A DNA stretch of 64,000 nucleotides from an uncultured Pelagibacteraceae bacterium (lineage in GTDB: Bacteria; Pseudomonadota; Alphaproteobacteria; Pelagibacterales; Pelagibacteraceae): positions 1-64,000 of the forward strand of contig CACAWX010000001.1 of the NCBI GenBank assembly GCA_902536305.1, given 5' to 3'. The position numbers and the translations under genes were made by a program. The notes below the pieces were generated by a model, which was given only the letters and a program-made list of their open reading frames with translations, was not told the DNA's origin and did not search any database. Below are positions 8,660 to 22,481 of the stretch, one piece after another. The stretch's first letter is position 1, and each line of letters begins with the position of its first letter.

Positions 8660-10692
8660 ATGAATAACATAGATAATTTAATTGAAAACCTAAACAAAGA
8701 ACAAAAAGAAGCTGTTCTTAGTACTGAAGGACCAAATTTAATTGTTGCTGGTGCAGGTTCTGGAAAGACAAGAGTTTTAACTACGAGATTAATTCATATT
8801 ATAAATAAAAAAAAAGCATGGCCTAACCAAATATTGTGTGTGACTTTTACAAATAAAGCTGCGAAAGAAATGCAGAATAGAGTTATGCAGTATGTCAAAG
8901 GGAGCTCTAATGCTGTCCCGTGGTTAGGAACATTTCATTCTGTAAGTGTCAAACTTTTAAGAAGGCATGCAGAGGCGTTGGATTATAAAAGTAATTTCAC
9001 AATTTTAGATACAGACGATCAAAAGAAATTAATTAGAAATATTGTTAAAGGTGAGGATTTAGATGCTAAAAAATTTTCTCCTCAATTAATCATGTATCAC
9101 ATTGACCAGTGGAAAAATAAGGGGCTTTTACCAAAAGACGTAAAAATAGAAAAATCAGGTTCAATAATTAAATCAATATTAAAAGTTTATAAGATATATC
9201 AAAATAAGACTAAAGATTTAAATGCATTTGACTTTGGAGATTTAATTTTATTCTGTGTTAAACTTTTTGAGGAACATAAGGATATTAGAGAAATTTATCA
9301 AAAAAATTTCAAATATATTCTAGTTGATGAGTTTCAAGATACTAATTTTATCCAAAATAAATGGTTAAATTTATTAGTAAATGATAAGGAAAATATTTGT
9401 TGTGTTGGTGACGACGATCAATCGATCTATAGTTGGAGAGGAGCTGAAATTAAAAATTTCCTTACTTTTGATCAAATTTATAAAAACTGTAAGGTTTTTA
9501 AATTAGAACAGAATTATAGATCTACAAAGAATATTTTAGATACTGCTTCTTATTTAATATCAAATAATACTAACAGAGTAGGTAAAAAATTGTGGTCATC
9601 AGCTAACCAAGGTGAACTTGTTAAACTTAACTGTTATAAAACCGGTAAAGAGGAAGCTCAAGGTGTGAGTGACATAATTGAACAAAAGATCAAAAAAAAA
9701 TATTCTCTTAATGATGTTTCAATACTAGTAAGAGCAATTTATCAAACTAGGGAATTTGAAGAAAGATTTCTTCAAGTCGGTATTGGCTATAGAGTACTTG
9801 GTGGTATAAAGTTTTATGAGAGAGCTGAAATTAAAGATGCAGTATCTTATTTAAGAATTATTAATCAAAAATTTGACGATTTAGCTTTAGAGAGAGTTAT
9901 AGGTGTGCCTAAAAGAGGAGTTGGTGAAAGTACACTTAATCAAATTTATACTTTTGGTAAAGCTAATAAGCTGTGTCTTGAAGACTCAATTATAAAGTTG
10001 ATAGAAAAAGGTGATTTTAAACCAAAAATAAAAACTGCATTAAGCCAATTAGTAAATATGATTCAAAAATGGCGTAATGACTCAATAAAAATCAAACACT
10101 TTGATTTACTTAAATTGGTGCTAGATGAGTCTGGTTACTCTTCAATGTTAAAAAATAAAAAAGATTTAGAGAATGAAAATAGGTTAGAGAACTTGAAAGA
10201 ATTACTTAGAGCCATGCAGGACTATGACAACTTGCAAAGTTTTTTAGAACATGTAGCCTTGGCAACCTCAATAGATCAAGAATGGGAGGGAGCGAAAGTA
10301 AATTTGATGACCATGCATGCGGCCAAAGGATTAGAATTTGACGTGGTTTTTCTTCCGGGTTGGGAGGAAGGATTATTCCCTCATCAGAAATCTTTAGAGG
10401 AAAAAGGAGATTTCGCATTGGAAGAAGAAAGAAGACTGGCTTATGTAGGCATTACAAGAGCTAAAAAAGAAGCTTATTTATCTTTTGCAATGAAACGAGC
10501 TTATCACGGAGATTGGATGGACGCTCTTCCTTCTAGATTCATAAATGAAATACCAGAGGAAAGTGTGGAAAAAAATGAAATAAGCTTAAATGAGAATGAT
10601 GACTTTGAGTTTAATCAAGACAATTCCATAGAATTTGATGAAGAATATAGAAGTCCTGGATGGGATAGGTATAAAAAAAATAAAATACTTAA

Positions 10693-10705
<13 letters not shown>
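8660..10705 (+). CDS. uvrD: UvrD/PcrA-type superfamily 1 DNA helicase
   Basis: A 3'-5' ATP-dependent helicase acting in nucleotide excision and mismatch repair and in clearing protein-DNA roadblocks. Visible SF1A motifs in order: Q-motif LNKEQKEAV (~12-20), Walker A AGAGSGKTR (~30-38), Ia TFTNKAAKEM, II VDEFQDTN, III GDDDQSIYSWRGA, IV LEQNYRST, V TMHAAKGLEFDVVF and VI VGITRAKK. At 681 residues it is a little shorter than E. coli UvrD, mainly in the C-terminal tail, which is acidic. The start follows a TATAAA-like box. The next gene begins 13 bp before its stop, implying co-translation. Together with uvrB and uvrC later in the window this supplies most of excision repair. Confidence 0.95.
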
Positions 10706-15259
<4,554 letters not shown>

Positions 15260-15316
15260 TAAGTCAAGTATTACCAGATTTGAACTTAATTTGTAGGATT
15301 TATTTCTTTTTCAATA

Positions 15317-16240
15317 CTACGCGTTTACGGCTATCTTTTCTGACTCTTTGGTAAATACTTTTTTTGGAATTTTGTAGTTACTTATCTCTATAAACTTAAA
15401 AGACTCTGCTGTATTAAAAATTTTTTTAAGAAACAAATTTGTTAGCTCATGGCCTCCTTGATAACAAATGACTTTTCCTAAAATCCTGTGTCCAGACAAC
15501 ATAAAGTCTCCAGATAAATCTAATATTTTATGGTTAACAAATTCCTTATCATTTCTAAGTCCCCCGTTGTTTAAAATTTTATCTTTATCAACTACTACGG
15601 CATTTTCTAAGGAGCCGCCTTTTGCCAACCCATTTTTTTTAATTTTCTCTATATCTTCAAACAAACAAAATGTTCTTGAACTAGATACATCTTTTAAATC
15701 ATCATTTTGAAAATCAATAATGTTTTTTTGTTTGCCAATTATTTTGTTTTCATATTTTAATTGAAAATCTATCTCTAAAGAATTGTGTGGTTCAATTGAG
15801 ATTTTTTTTTCGCCATCAACGAGTTTAATTTTATCAGAAATTTTTAAATATTTTCTTTTTTTTGTCTGATTAATTAGGTTGGTTTCTGTAAGAACAGCAA
15901 GAAAATCTTTAGAAGAACCGTCCATTATTGGAACTTCTTCACAATTAATTTCTACAAAGGCATTATCAATACCAGTTATATAAAGTGCAGCAAGTAAATG
16001 CTCCACAGTAGATACTTTAGCACCGTGCTTATTTTCTAGTGTAGTACAGAGTTTAGCTGATGAGACGTTCTTGAAGTTTGCCTCGATAATATTATTTTTT
16101 TTCAAATCAATTCTTTTAAAGATTATACCCTCATTCTCTTTAGCTGGGTTAATGGTAATTTCAGACTTCTGTCCTGAGTGAAGACCTATGCCGGTAAATT
16201 TTACCGGACTAACTAATGTTTTTTGATAAACTTCATTCAT
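15317..16240 (-). CDS. lpxC: UDP-3-O-acyl-N-acetylglucosamine deacetylase LpxC
   Basis: Zn2+ deacetylase of the committed step of lipid A synthesis, in the cytosol. The start QKTLVSPVKFTGIGLHSG is the standard N-terminus. Zinc ligands are visible as H in STVEHLLAAL (~80) and as H and D in KEFVNHKILDLSGD (~237-241); the catalytic His follows in GGHELTN. The length (307) is normal. Its presence says the organism makes lipid A and hence an LPS-type outer leaflet, consistent with bamD next door and mlaA/mlaC further on. It is separated from ftsA by 76 bp, one of the larger gaps in the cluster. Confidence 0.97.
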   Translation of the reverse strand: MNEVYQKTLVSPVKFTGIGLHSGQKSEITINPAKENEGIIFKRIDLKKNNIIEANFKNVSSAKLCTTLENKHGAKVSTVEHLLAALYITGIDNAFVEINCEEVPIMDGSSKDFLAVLTETNLINQTKKRKYLKISDKIKLVDGEKKISIEPHNSLEIDFQLKYENKIIGKQKNIIDFQNDDLKDVSSSRTFCLFEDIEKIKKNGLAKGGSLENAVVVDKDKILNNGGLRNDKEFVNHKILDLSGDFMLSGHRILGKVICYQGGHELTNLFLKKIFNTAESFKFIEISNYKIPKKVFTKESEKIAVNA

Positions 16241-16316
16241 AAAGTGTTTTCAAAATGTTTATAGAGAAAATAAGATTAAACCTGAAAACAACTAATATTT
16301 CTGAAAAAAACAGTTA

Positions 16317-17513
16317 TCAGCTAAATATTTTATCAAAAAATCTAGCAAATGCTGATTTTTTGACCTGTAAAACTGGAATAGCTTCTTTTTTCCAACCGAA
16401 ATTAACAAGATTATTTGCTGTATTAATTAAATTTTCACTTGTTAAGCTTTTTATGAAAATTAAATTATAATTTCCATGCATTGAAAAAATTCTTTCAAAA
16501 ATTCCTTCCAGGTTTATTAGTTGTGATTTAGTATCAATTTCAAAAAAAACATCATTAGAAACTTTATTGTAATTTAAAAAATTAACATTTTTGGTTAACA
16601 TTAGTTCTGTTATTTCTTCAATTCTAGCTATAGCAATATTATAGATTAACTTCTCTTTAATTTTTCTAAAAACATCACCTGCAAATAATTCTTTTTTAAT
16701 CATTTCATTTTCTGAAATATCATTTCTTAAGTCAATTTTATTTAAGATGATTTTAACAGTATCTTTTTTTAAAGAAGTTACTTTTGATATGTCATTAATT
16801 ATAATATCAGTCCCAAATGTAAAGTTTTGTTCAAATTTTAAAGAATTATTTTCGAAATAAAAAATTTTAGAATTTTTTTCATTAATTTTTATTTGGAAGA
16901 AAGTTTCTTTTTCTTTAAAACTATTACTTATATTTGCACCTTTTAAGAAACTCTTTATAAAGATTTTTTTTAGTTTTAAATTACAATTATGAAAAATAGT
17001 TTTCAAATTTTTTTCGTCATTTGAATTTATCAAAATAAAAGATAATTCATGAGAGTAAAAATCTCCAAAAAGACCAATTGGTAAATTTTCGACTTTTTTA
17101 TTATCTAAATTAAATTTTGAATTAAAAATGTGTAAGATAGTTTTTTTTGACTCAGTTTCATCAATGTAAGATTTTAAATTATTTAATATATAAGTTATAT
17201 TTTCTCTTAAAATTTGAGATCCATTTAATTTTTTAAATCCTGATAAATTAATGAAAGTTAATTCAAAATTTTCCAATATCAGAACTAATTCTTTAAAAGT
17301 ATGGTTTAACTTTTGCTCAATAATGTAAATATTTTTTTTAATTACATCCGTAACCTGTTCTAAATTAGTAATTCTACTATTATCTATACCTTGAAGAGGT
17401 ATCTCTAACTTATATGTAATTTTAAAATTTTTATTTTCATCACTTTCTCCTGCAAGAAAAATGAAGCTAAAATTATTAATTTCCAAGTAAAGTTTTAATG
17501 AATAATCTTTCAT
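16317..17513 (-). CDS. ftsA: Highly divergent FtsA-like cell-division protein, ATP site degenerate
   Basis: FtsA is the actin-like protein that tethers FtsZ to the membrane. Position (directly after ftsQ, 3-nt gap), length (398) and the overall 1A-1C-2A-2B pattern fit: a 1C-like block at ~94-190, the F-G-T-D-I-I-I-N-D-I segment at ~233-242 matching the conserved G-x-x-x-T-x-D-I of the family, and a C-terminal amphipathic helix (KSAFARFFDKIF, ~386-397) like the FtsA membrane-targeting sequence. The nucleotide motifs are gone: phosphate-1 (normally D-I-G-S/T-x-K) reads E-I-N-N-F-S near residue 11, phosphate-2 (D-I-G-G-G-T) reads K-I-N-E-K-N near 209, and the adenosine motif (T-G-G) reads D-T-K-S near 327. 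It probably no longer binds ATP as actins do. Assignment rests mostly on synteny and pattern. Confidence 0.75.
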   Translation of the reverse strand: MKDYSLKLYLEINNFSFIFLAGESDENKNFKITYKLEIPLQGIDNSRITNLEQVTDVIKKNIYIIEQKLNHTFKELVLILENFELTFINLSGFKKLNGSQILRENITYILNNLKSYIDETESKKTILHIFNSKFNLDNKKVENLPIGLFGDFYSHELSFILINSNDEKNLKTIFHNCNLKLKKIFIKSFLKGANISNSFKEKETFFQIKINEKNSKIFYFENNSLKFEQNFTFGTDIIINDISKVTSLKKDTVKIILNKIDLRNDISENEMIKKELFAGDVFRKIKEKLIYNIAIARIEEITELMLTKNVNFLNYNKVSNDVFFEIDTKSQLINLEGIFERIFSMHGNYNLIFIKSLTSENLINTANNLVNFGWKKEAIPVLQVKKSAFARFFDKIFS

Positions 17514-17516
17514 ATA

Positions 17517-18173
17517 TTATCTTAAAATAAGTTGTTTGCTTATTCTATAATCAAATAATTTGTATTTCTCGAAATCATTTTTACTTTTTAGATTTAAGAA
17601 ATTTTTAAGACTTTTTAAATAGTTTTTTGAAGGAAGCTTGATAACTTGATTATCTTTAGTTTCTATATCCCATCTACCAGTTGCATATAATGTATATTTT
17701 TTTACTACATTTAATGGAAAGTTTATTTTTTTTAAATTATTATAAAAAATTTTAAAATCATCTTTATTTCCTAAAACGTAAGGTAGAGTATGATAATTTG
17801 GTAAATTTCTAAATTCAATTAAATCTATTTTTTCACTCAAATAAAATTTATTTTTTTTGTCAAATAATACAGCAATCGGTTTTTTTTCAAATATTTTTAC
17901 TTTTAAAGTGTTGGGATATTTCTTTTTAATATTGAAACTTTCGATTAAGCTATTTTGCATTAAAGCTTTTTTAACTTCATTATTGTTTAGAAATAAGAGA
18001 TTTTTATTATAAAATGAAATTAATAAGTTTTTGATGTCATTATCTTTTAATAATAAATTATTTTCTATTTCTATCGTCTTTAAATCAAACTGAGAGGCAA
18101 TAAATCTTTGTTGAGAATTGATAGTGGTAAATAATATTAATAGAAATAAAGCAATTACTAAACGTTTTTTCAT
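17517..18173 (-). CDS. ftsQ: Cell-division protein FtsQ
   Basis: Bitopic divisome protein linking early and late division proteins in the periplasm. It has a short cytoplasmic start (MKKR), one transmembrane helix (~4-20), then the POTRA domain (FDLKTIEIENNLLLKDNDIKN, ~29-90) ending in the typical IKKKYPNTLKVKIFEKKPIAV. After it comes the beta domain with LPYVLG. At 218 residues it is shorter than most FtsQ, mainly by lacking the long cytoplasmic N-terminus. It overlaps ddl by 4 bp and precedes ftsA by 3 bp, the canonical ddl-ftsQ-ftsA order. Confidence 0.92.
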   Translation of the reverse strand: MKKRLVIALFLLILFTTINSQQRFIASQFDLKTIEIENNLLLKDNDIKNLLISFYNKNLLFLNNNEVKKALMQNSLIESFNIKKKYPNTLKVKIFEKKPIAVLFDKKNKFYLSEKIDLIEFRNLPNYHTLPYVLGNKDDFKIFYNNLKKINFPLNVVKKYTLYATGRWDIETKDNQVIKLPSKNYLKSLKNFLNLKSKNDFEKYKLFDYRISKQLILR

Positions 18174-19114
18174 TTATTAACGTTTGCATCTAATAAAATT
18201 TTTTCAACTAAATTTTCAAACGTTAAACCTTTAAATTTAGCTATTTCAGGCACTAATGATAGACTAGTCATACCTGGTTGAGTATTAATTTCTAATAAAT
18301 AAAAAGTATTTTCAAAAAATTTGAAATCTGATCTTGTAACTCCTCTACATTTTAAAACGTTGTATGTTTTCTTTGCTATATTCAAAACCTCCTTATATTT
18401 TTTTTTAGATAATCTTGCAGGCATTACATGCTTAGTCTTAGCTTTTTTAGTGTATTTGGCTTTATAATCGTAAAATAATCTTTTTGGTATCAGTTCAATT
18501 GCACCAAGAGGATAACTATTAATTACTGCGACTTGAATTTCTTGACCTCCAATATATTCCTCTAACATTAATTCATCGTATTTTTTAAATAAATGACTGA
18601 ACGATCTAAACAATTTTTCTTTATTTTTACAAATTTCTACTCCCAAACTAGATCCTTCATTTATTGGTTTTAAAACGACAGGATAATTAATTTTTTTACT
18701 TTTTAAAATTTTTTGTATTGTCTTAATTTTATATTCTTTTTTTTTAATTGAGAAAAATTTCGGAGTTTTTATATTATTTTTAATAAAGATCTCTTTTGAA
18801 ATAAGTTTATTCATGGCATTAAAAGAGCTGATCACACCTGAATGAGTGTATGGAATTTTTAGATACTCAAAGTAACTTTGAGCGATACCATCTTCTCCAT
18901 CCCTTCCATGAAGAGCATTAAAAATTACATCAATTTTTATTTTATTTATTAAATTAAAATTTTTTATTTTTGGATCAAATGACGAAACCTTATAACCTTT
19001 TTTTTTTAAAGCTTTAATGCAGGCTCTGCCGCTTTCTAAACTAATAGCTCTTTCCCCAGATGTACCGCCTAAAACAACTAAAACATTTTTAAATTTTTTA
19101 TTTTTCACCAACAA
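18170..19114 (-). CDS. ddl: D-alanine--D-alanine ligase
   Basis: ATP-grasp enzyme that joins two D-alanines for the peptidoglycan stem peptide. Visible signatures: GGTSGERAISLESG (start), ALHGRDGEDG (substrate loop), VVLKPINEGSSLGVEI (ATP-binding), LMLEEYIGGQEIQVAV, and the metal-binding C-terminus FKFFENTFYLLEINTQPGMTS (E...N). The length (314) is normal. It starts inside the end of murB (17-bp overlap) and its stop overlaps the ftsQ start by 4 bp. It provides the D-Ala-D-Ala dipeptide used by the MurF half of the murEF product. Confidence 0.96.
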   Translation of the reverse strand: MLVKNKKFKNVLVVLGGTSGERAISLESGRACIKALKKKGYKVSSFDPKIKNFNLINKIKIDVIFNALHGRDGEDGIAQSYFEYLKIPYTHSGVISSFNAMNKLISKEIFIKNNIKTPKFFSIKKKEYKIKTIQKILKSKKINYPVVLKPINEGSSLGVEICKNKEKLFRSFSHLFKKYDELMLEEYIGGQEIQVAVINSYPLGAIELIPKRLFYDYKAKYTKKAKTKHVMPARLSKKKYKEVLNIAKKTYNVLKCRGVTRSDFKFFENTFYLLEINTQPGMTSLSLVPEIAKFKGLTFENLVEKILLDANVNK

Positions 19115-20006
19115 TTTTAATCTCTAACTCAAGATTTATTCCTGTTTTTTCTTGAACTTTCTTTTTAACTTTATTAATCAAATTCTCAATATCAGAGGAT
19201 TTGGCGTTACCATTATTTACAAAAAAATTACAATGTTTTTGTGAAATGATCGCATCTCCTACTTTATAACCCTCACAACCAGCTTCTTTGATTAACATCC
19301 AAGCTTTTTTATCCTCACTTATATTTTTAAAAGTGCTTCCACACGTTTTTATTTGATTTGGTTGAGAGGTTTTTTTTTTTTTAATAAAATCAGTTTGTTT
19401 TTTTTCTATTTTTTCTTTTACACTTATAGTACCTTTTAATTTTGCTGAAGTAATTATTAAATCATCCGGTAAATTAGTACCTCTGTAAAAGAAATTTATA
19501 TCTTCTTTTTTGATTTCAATTACTGATAATCTTTTTTTATCTATAGCCCGAAGGGATATTAAAATTTTAGATATATCATTTTCATAACAACCGCTGTTCA
19601 TTATAATTGCACCACCTATTGATCCTGGTATACAAGATAAAAATTCTAAATTTCCCAAATTGTTTTCTTTGGCATAATTAGCAACTTTACGGTCTAGTGT
19701 TGCAGCGCCTACATCCAAAATATTTTTATTAACAAGTTTTGTATAAGAGAATTCATTTCCTAATTTTATAACCACTCCTTTGACCCCATTATCTCTAAAC
19801 AATGTATTAGATCCAGCTCCTAAAATTGTTGTTTTTAAATTTTGTTTTTTTGCTTCTTGCAAAAATTCTATGAGTTGTTTTTCATCTTTTGCTTTATAAA
19901 AATATTCTGCATTTCCGCCTAAATTAAACCAGCTATAATTAGATAAGTTAACATTATAGGAAAAATTATCTTTATACTTTTTTATTAAATTTACATCGAG
20001 GGTCAT
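19098..20006 (-). CDS. murB: UDP-N-acetylenolpyruvoylglucosamine reductase MurB
   Basis: FAD enzyme making UDP-MurNAc. It has an N-terminal NYSWFNLGGNAEYFYKA block and FAD-binding ILGAGSNTLFRD (~60-71), followed by EFLSCIPGSIGGAIIMNSGCYENDI with the conserved PGSxGG. The substrate-proximal RGTNLP follows, and near the C-terminus QPNQIKTCGSTFKN contains the catalytic Ser region of type I/IIa enzymes. At 302 residues it is the shorter type II. It overlaps murC by 4 bp (ATGA) and ddl by 17 bp. Confidence 0.96.
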   Translation of the reverse strand: MTLDVNLIKKYKDNFSYNVNLSNYSWFNLGGNAEYFYKAKDEKQLIEFLQEAKKQNLKTTILGAGSNTLFRDNGVKGVVIKLGNEFSYTKLVNKNILDVGAATLDRKVANYAKENNLGNLEFLSCIPGSIGGAIIMNSGCYENDISKILISLRAIDKKRLSVIEIKKEDINFFYRGTNLPDDLIITSAKLKGTISVKEKIEKKQTDFIKKKKTSQPNQIKTCGSTFKNISEDKKAWMLIKEAGCEGYKVGDAIISQKHCNFFVNNGNAKSSDIENLINKVKKKVQEKTGINLELEIKIVGEK

Positions 20007-21400
20007 AATAAATTCTTAAGTCCTCTCATCCATTTTGAGATTAATCCTGCTCCCATGCCAATTATAATTTCATTACTAGTTAAGTTTTTTCTTAGATATT
20101 TACTTAATTCAGTTTCATTTTTAACGATAATTACTTGAGTATTTGAATTTTTCATAATTAATTCACCGAACTTGACGGAGTTAAACTTGGAATTTTTTTT
20201 TTCACCTGCAGCATATAATGGGCACATAATTACTAATTCTGATTTAGAAAAACATTTTGTAAATTCATTTTCTAGAGACATCACTCTAGAATATCTATGC
20301 GGTTCAAAGACACTGATAATTTTTCTTTTAGAATTTACATTGTGAACTCCTTCTAGAATTGAACGAATTTCAGTAGGGTGATGAGCATAATCATCATAGA
20401 AATCATTTTTATTGATTGAAAAAATTTTACTCATTCTTCGTTGAACGCCAGAAAAATTTTTAAGTGATTTTTTTACTAAATTTATATTTACCCCAAGATT
20501 TAAACAAACGATAAAAGCTGCAGTTGCATTAAGCACATTATGTTTTCCAAGTAGTTTTACATTAATGTTTCTTATAACTTTGCTTTTCTTGTCTTTATCT
20601 TTAAAACTTAAATCAAAAATTGTGCTATCAAAATTATATTTAATTTTTTTAATTTGAAAATTAGCTTTTTTACTCTCTCCATAAGTCAAAATATTTTTAT
20701 TTTTTATTTTTTTTAAAATTTTAAAAATATTTGTACTATCAATACAAATTATTGATTTGCCAGTTGGTGGTGTTTTATTTATAAATTCTAAAAAAGATTT
20801 TTCTAAACTTCTATAGTTTTTATAATAATCTAAATGTTCATAATCAATATTAGTTACAATCGAATAATTTATCGGGAATTTTAAAAAGCTACCGTCAGAT
20901 TCGTCAGCCTCTAATATTGCCCACTCTCCTTTTCCGAGTTTTGCGTTACTTTTAAAAGAATTTATTACTCCGCCATTAATAATAGTTGGATCAAGTTTTT
21001 GATCTGACAAAATTCTCGCAACTAAAGAAGTAGTTGTAGTTTTTCCATGAGAACCTGTGATTATGATATTTTTTTTTAAAGATACTACATCTGCTAAAAT
21101 TTCAGCCCTTGAATAAATTGGTATTTTATTTTTTTTTGCAAATTGAAGTTCGGTATTATTATTTTTTATGGCGGTTGATTTGACTACAATGGTTGTGCCT
21201 TTAATATTAGTCGATGAATGACCAATAAATACTTTTATTCCTAACCTTGAACAATTAATTGTGTTTTTATTTTTATTTTGATCACTTCCTTGAATTCTAA
21301 ATCCCATATTTTTCATAATTTGGGCTAGACCACTCATTCCTATGCCCCCAATGCCAACAAAATGAATAACATCCTTTTGACCTAAACTAATTTTTTTCAT
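20003..21400 (-). CDS. murC: UDP-N-acetylmuramate--L-alanine ligase MurC
   Basis: Adds the first stem-peptide residue to UDP-MurNAc. The N-terminal Rossmann domain has HFVGIGGIGMSGLA; the ATP site is ITGSHGKTTTTSLVARIL (~111-128); further conserved motifs are LEADESDGSFL, VTNIDYEHLDYY, NVLNATAAF and DDYAHHPTEI, followed by FEPHRYSR. The length (465) is typical. It overlaps murG by 14 bp and murB by 4 bp, so the three are almost certainly translated from one message. Confidence 0.97.
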   Translation of the reverse strand: MKKISLGQKDVIHFVGIGGIGMSGLAQIMKNMGFRIQGSDQNKNKNTINCSRLGIKVFIGHSSTNIKGTTIVVKSTAIKNNNTELQFAKKNKIPIYSRAEILADVVSLKKNIIITGSHGKTTTTSLVARILSDQKLDPTIINGGVINSFKSNAKLGKGEWAILEADESDGSFLKFPINYSIVTNIDYEHLDYYKNYRSLEKSFLEFINKTPPTGKSIICIDSTNIFKILKKIKNKNILTYGESKKANFQIKKIKYNFDSTIFDLSFKDKDKKSKVIRNINVKLLGKHNVLNATAAFIVCLNLGVNINLVKKSLKNFSGVQRRMSKIFSINKNDFYDDYAHHPTEIRSILEGVHNVNSKRKIISVFEPHRYSRVMSLENEFTKCFSKSELVIMCPLYAAGEKKNSKFNSVKFGELIMKNSNTQVIIVKNETELSKYLRKNLTSNEIIIGMGAGLISKWMRGLKNLL

Positions 21401-22481
21401 TACAAATTTTTTCTATCTGACTATATAAATTCTTAAATATATCTTTATCAGAATGTTGTTGTTGTTTTAATAAAATACTACTCAAGATTGATTTATCATC
21501 AAAAGTCGAAACAATTAAATCGTACAATTTATTTTTTATATCTTTTTCTTCTAGAAAATTTCCATAACCTCTTTTTGTGTAAAACACTGCATTTTTATAT
21601 TGGTGGTTATCTGCTGATGTCGGTAAAGGTATTGAGATAAAAGGAATTTTAAAGTTAATTAATTCACCTAATACTGAAGCACCAGATCGAGTAATAACCA
21701 AATTTGACTTAGAATAATAATCTATAATGTTGCTCGTAAAATTAAATATCTCAAAGTCTATTTGCGCTTTTTTGTAAAACTGAGATAATTGATCATTCTG
21801 ACTATGGTGACATTGTTGATAAATTTTAATTTTAATGTTGGACTCTTTGAGTTTTTTAAATATTTGTGGGAATTCATCTGCGAAAACTCTTGCGCCTTGG
21901 CTTCCTCCAAGAACTAAAATATTTAGACCATCAAACCTAGTTGTGCTATGGTCTGAAACATTTGAATTAATTATTTCCTCTCTTACTATATTACCTATTT
22001 CAACAGCTCTATCTTTGTATTTTTCTGGTATACCTTCAAGTTCTTTATAAGAAACAAATATTTTTTTTGCAAAAGGTAATAAATATTTGTTTGCTTTACC
22101 AATAATCAAATTATTTTCATAAATGATAAATTTGATTCTTAAAATAAATGCTGCAAAACAAATTGGAAATGAAGCGTATCCTCCCATTCCAAGAATGAGT
22201 GATGGTCTATCAAATATTAGAATTGATAAAGATTTAATAATTGAAAATGTAATAATAAAAAAAGAATAAAAAAATTTAAAAAAATTTTTTTTGATAAGGG
22301 GTGATGAGGGTATTTTTACTAGTTTTAAATTATTGTAATCTTGAAGATAATAAGATCCTCTTTTATCTGAAGTTAATTTTATACTAAAATTTTTTTTTTT
22401 AAGATAATTTGCCAAACTATAAGCTGGAAAAACATGACCACCTGTTCCACCAGTTGCGATGACTATTTTTTTTTTAATCAT
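21387..22481 (-). CDS. murG: UDP-GlcNAc:undecaprenyl-PP-MurNAc-pentapeptide GlcNAc transferase MurG
   Basis: Membrane-associated GT28 enzyme that converts lipid I to lipid II. It starts with IATGGTGGHVFPAYSLA (G-loop 1, ~8-24), has ILGMGGYASFP (G-loop 2) and YENNLIIGKAN, then LVLGGSQGARVFAD in the C-terminal domain and VITRSGASVLGELINFKIPFISIPLPTSADNHQ, where the donor-binding Glu and Gln lie. The length (364) is normal. It overlaps both ftsW (8 bp) and murC (14 bp). Confidence 0.97.
   Translation of the reverse strand: MIKKKIVIATGGTGGHVFPAYSLANYLKKKNFSIKLTSDKRGSYYLQDYNNLKLVKIPSSPLIKKNFFKFFYSFFIITFSIIKSLSILIFDRPSLILGMGGYASFPICFAAFILRIKFIIYENNLIIGKANKYLLPFAKKIFVSYKELEGIPEKYKDRAVEIGNIVREEIINSNVSDHSTTRFDGLNILVLGGSQGARVFADEFPQIFKKLKESNIKIKIYQQCHHSQNDQLSQFYKKAQIDFEIFNFTSNIIDYYSKSNLVITRSGASVLGELINFKIPFISIPLPTSADNHQYKNAVFYTKRGYGNFLEEKDIKNKLYDLIVSTFDDKSILSSILLKQQQHSDKDIFKNLYSQIEKICNEKN

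Noticed and set aside
10206-10418. 70-codon minus-strand ORF inside uvrD
   Set aside because: It lies opposite conserved helicase motifs V-VI; no independent support.
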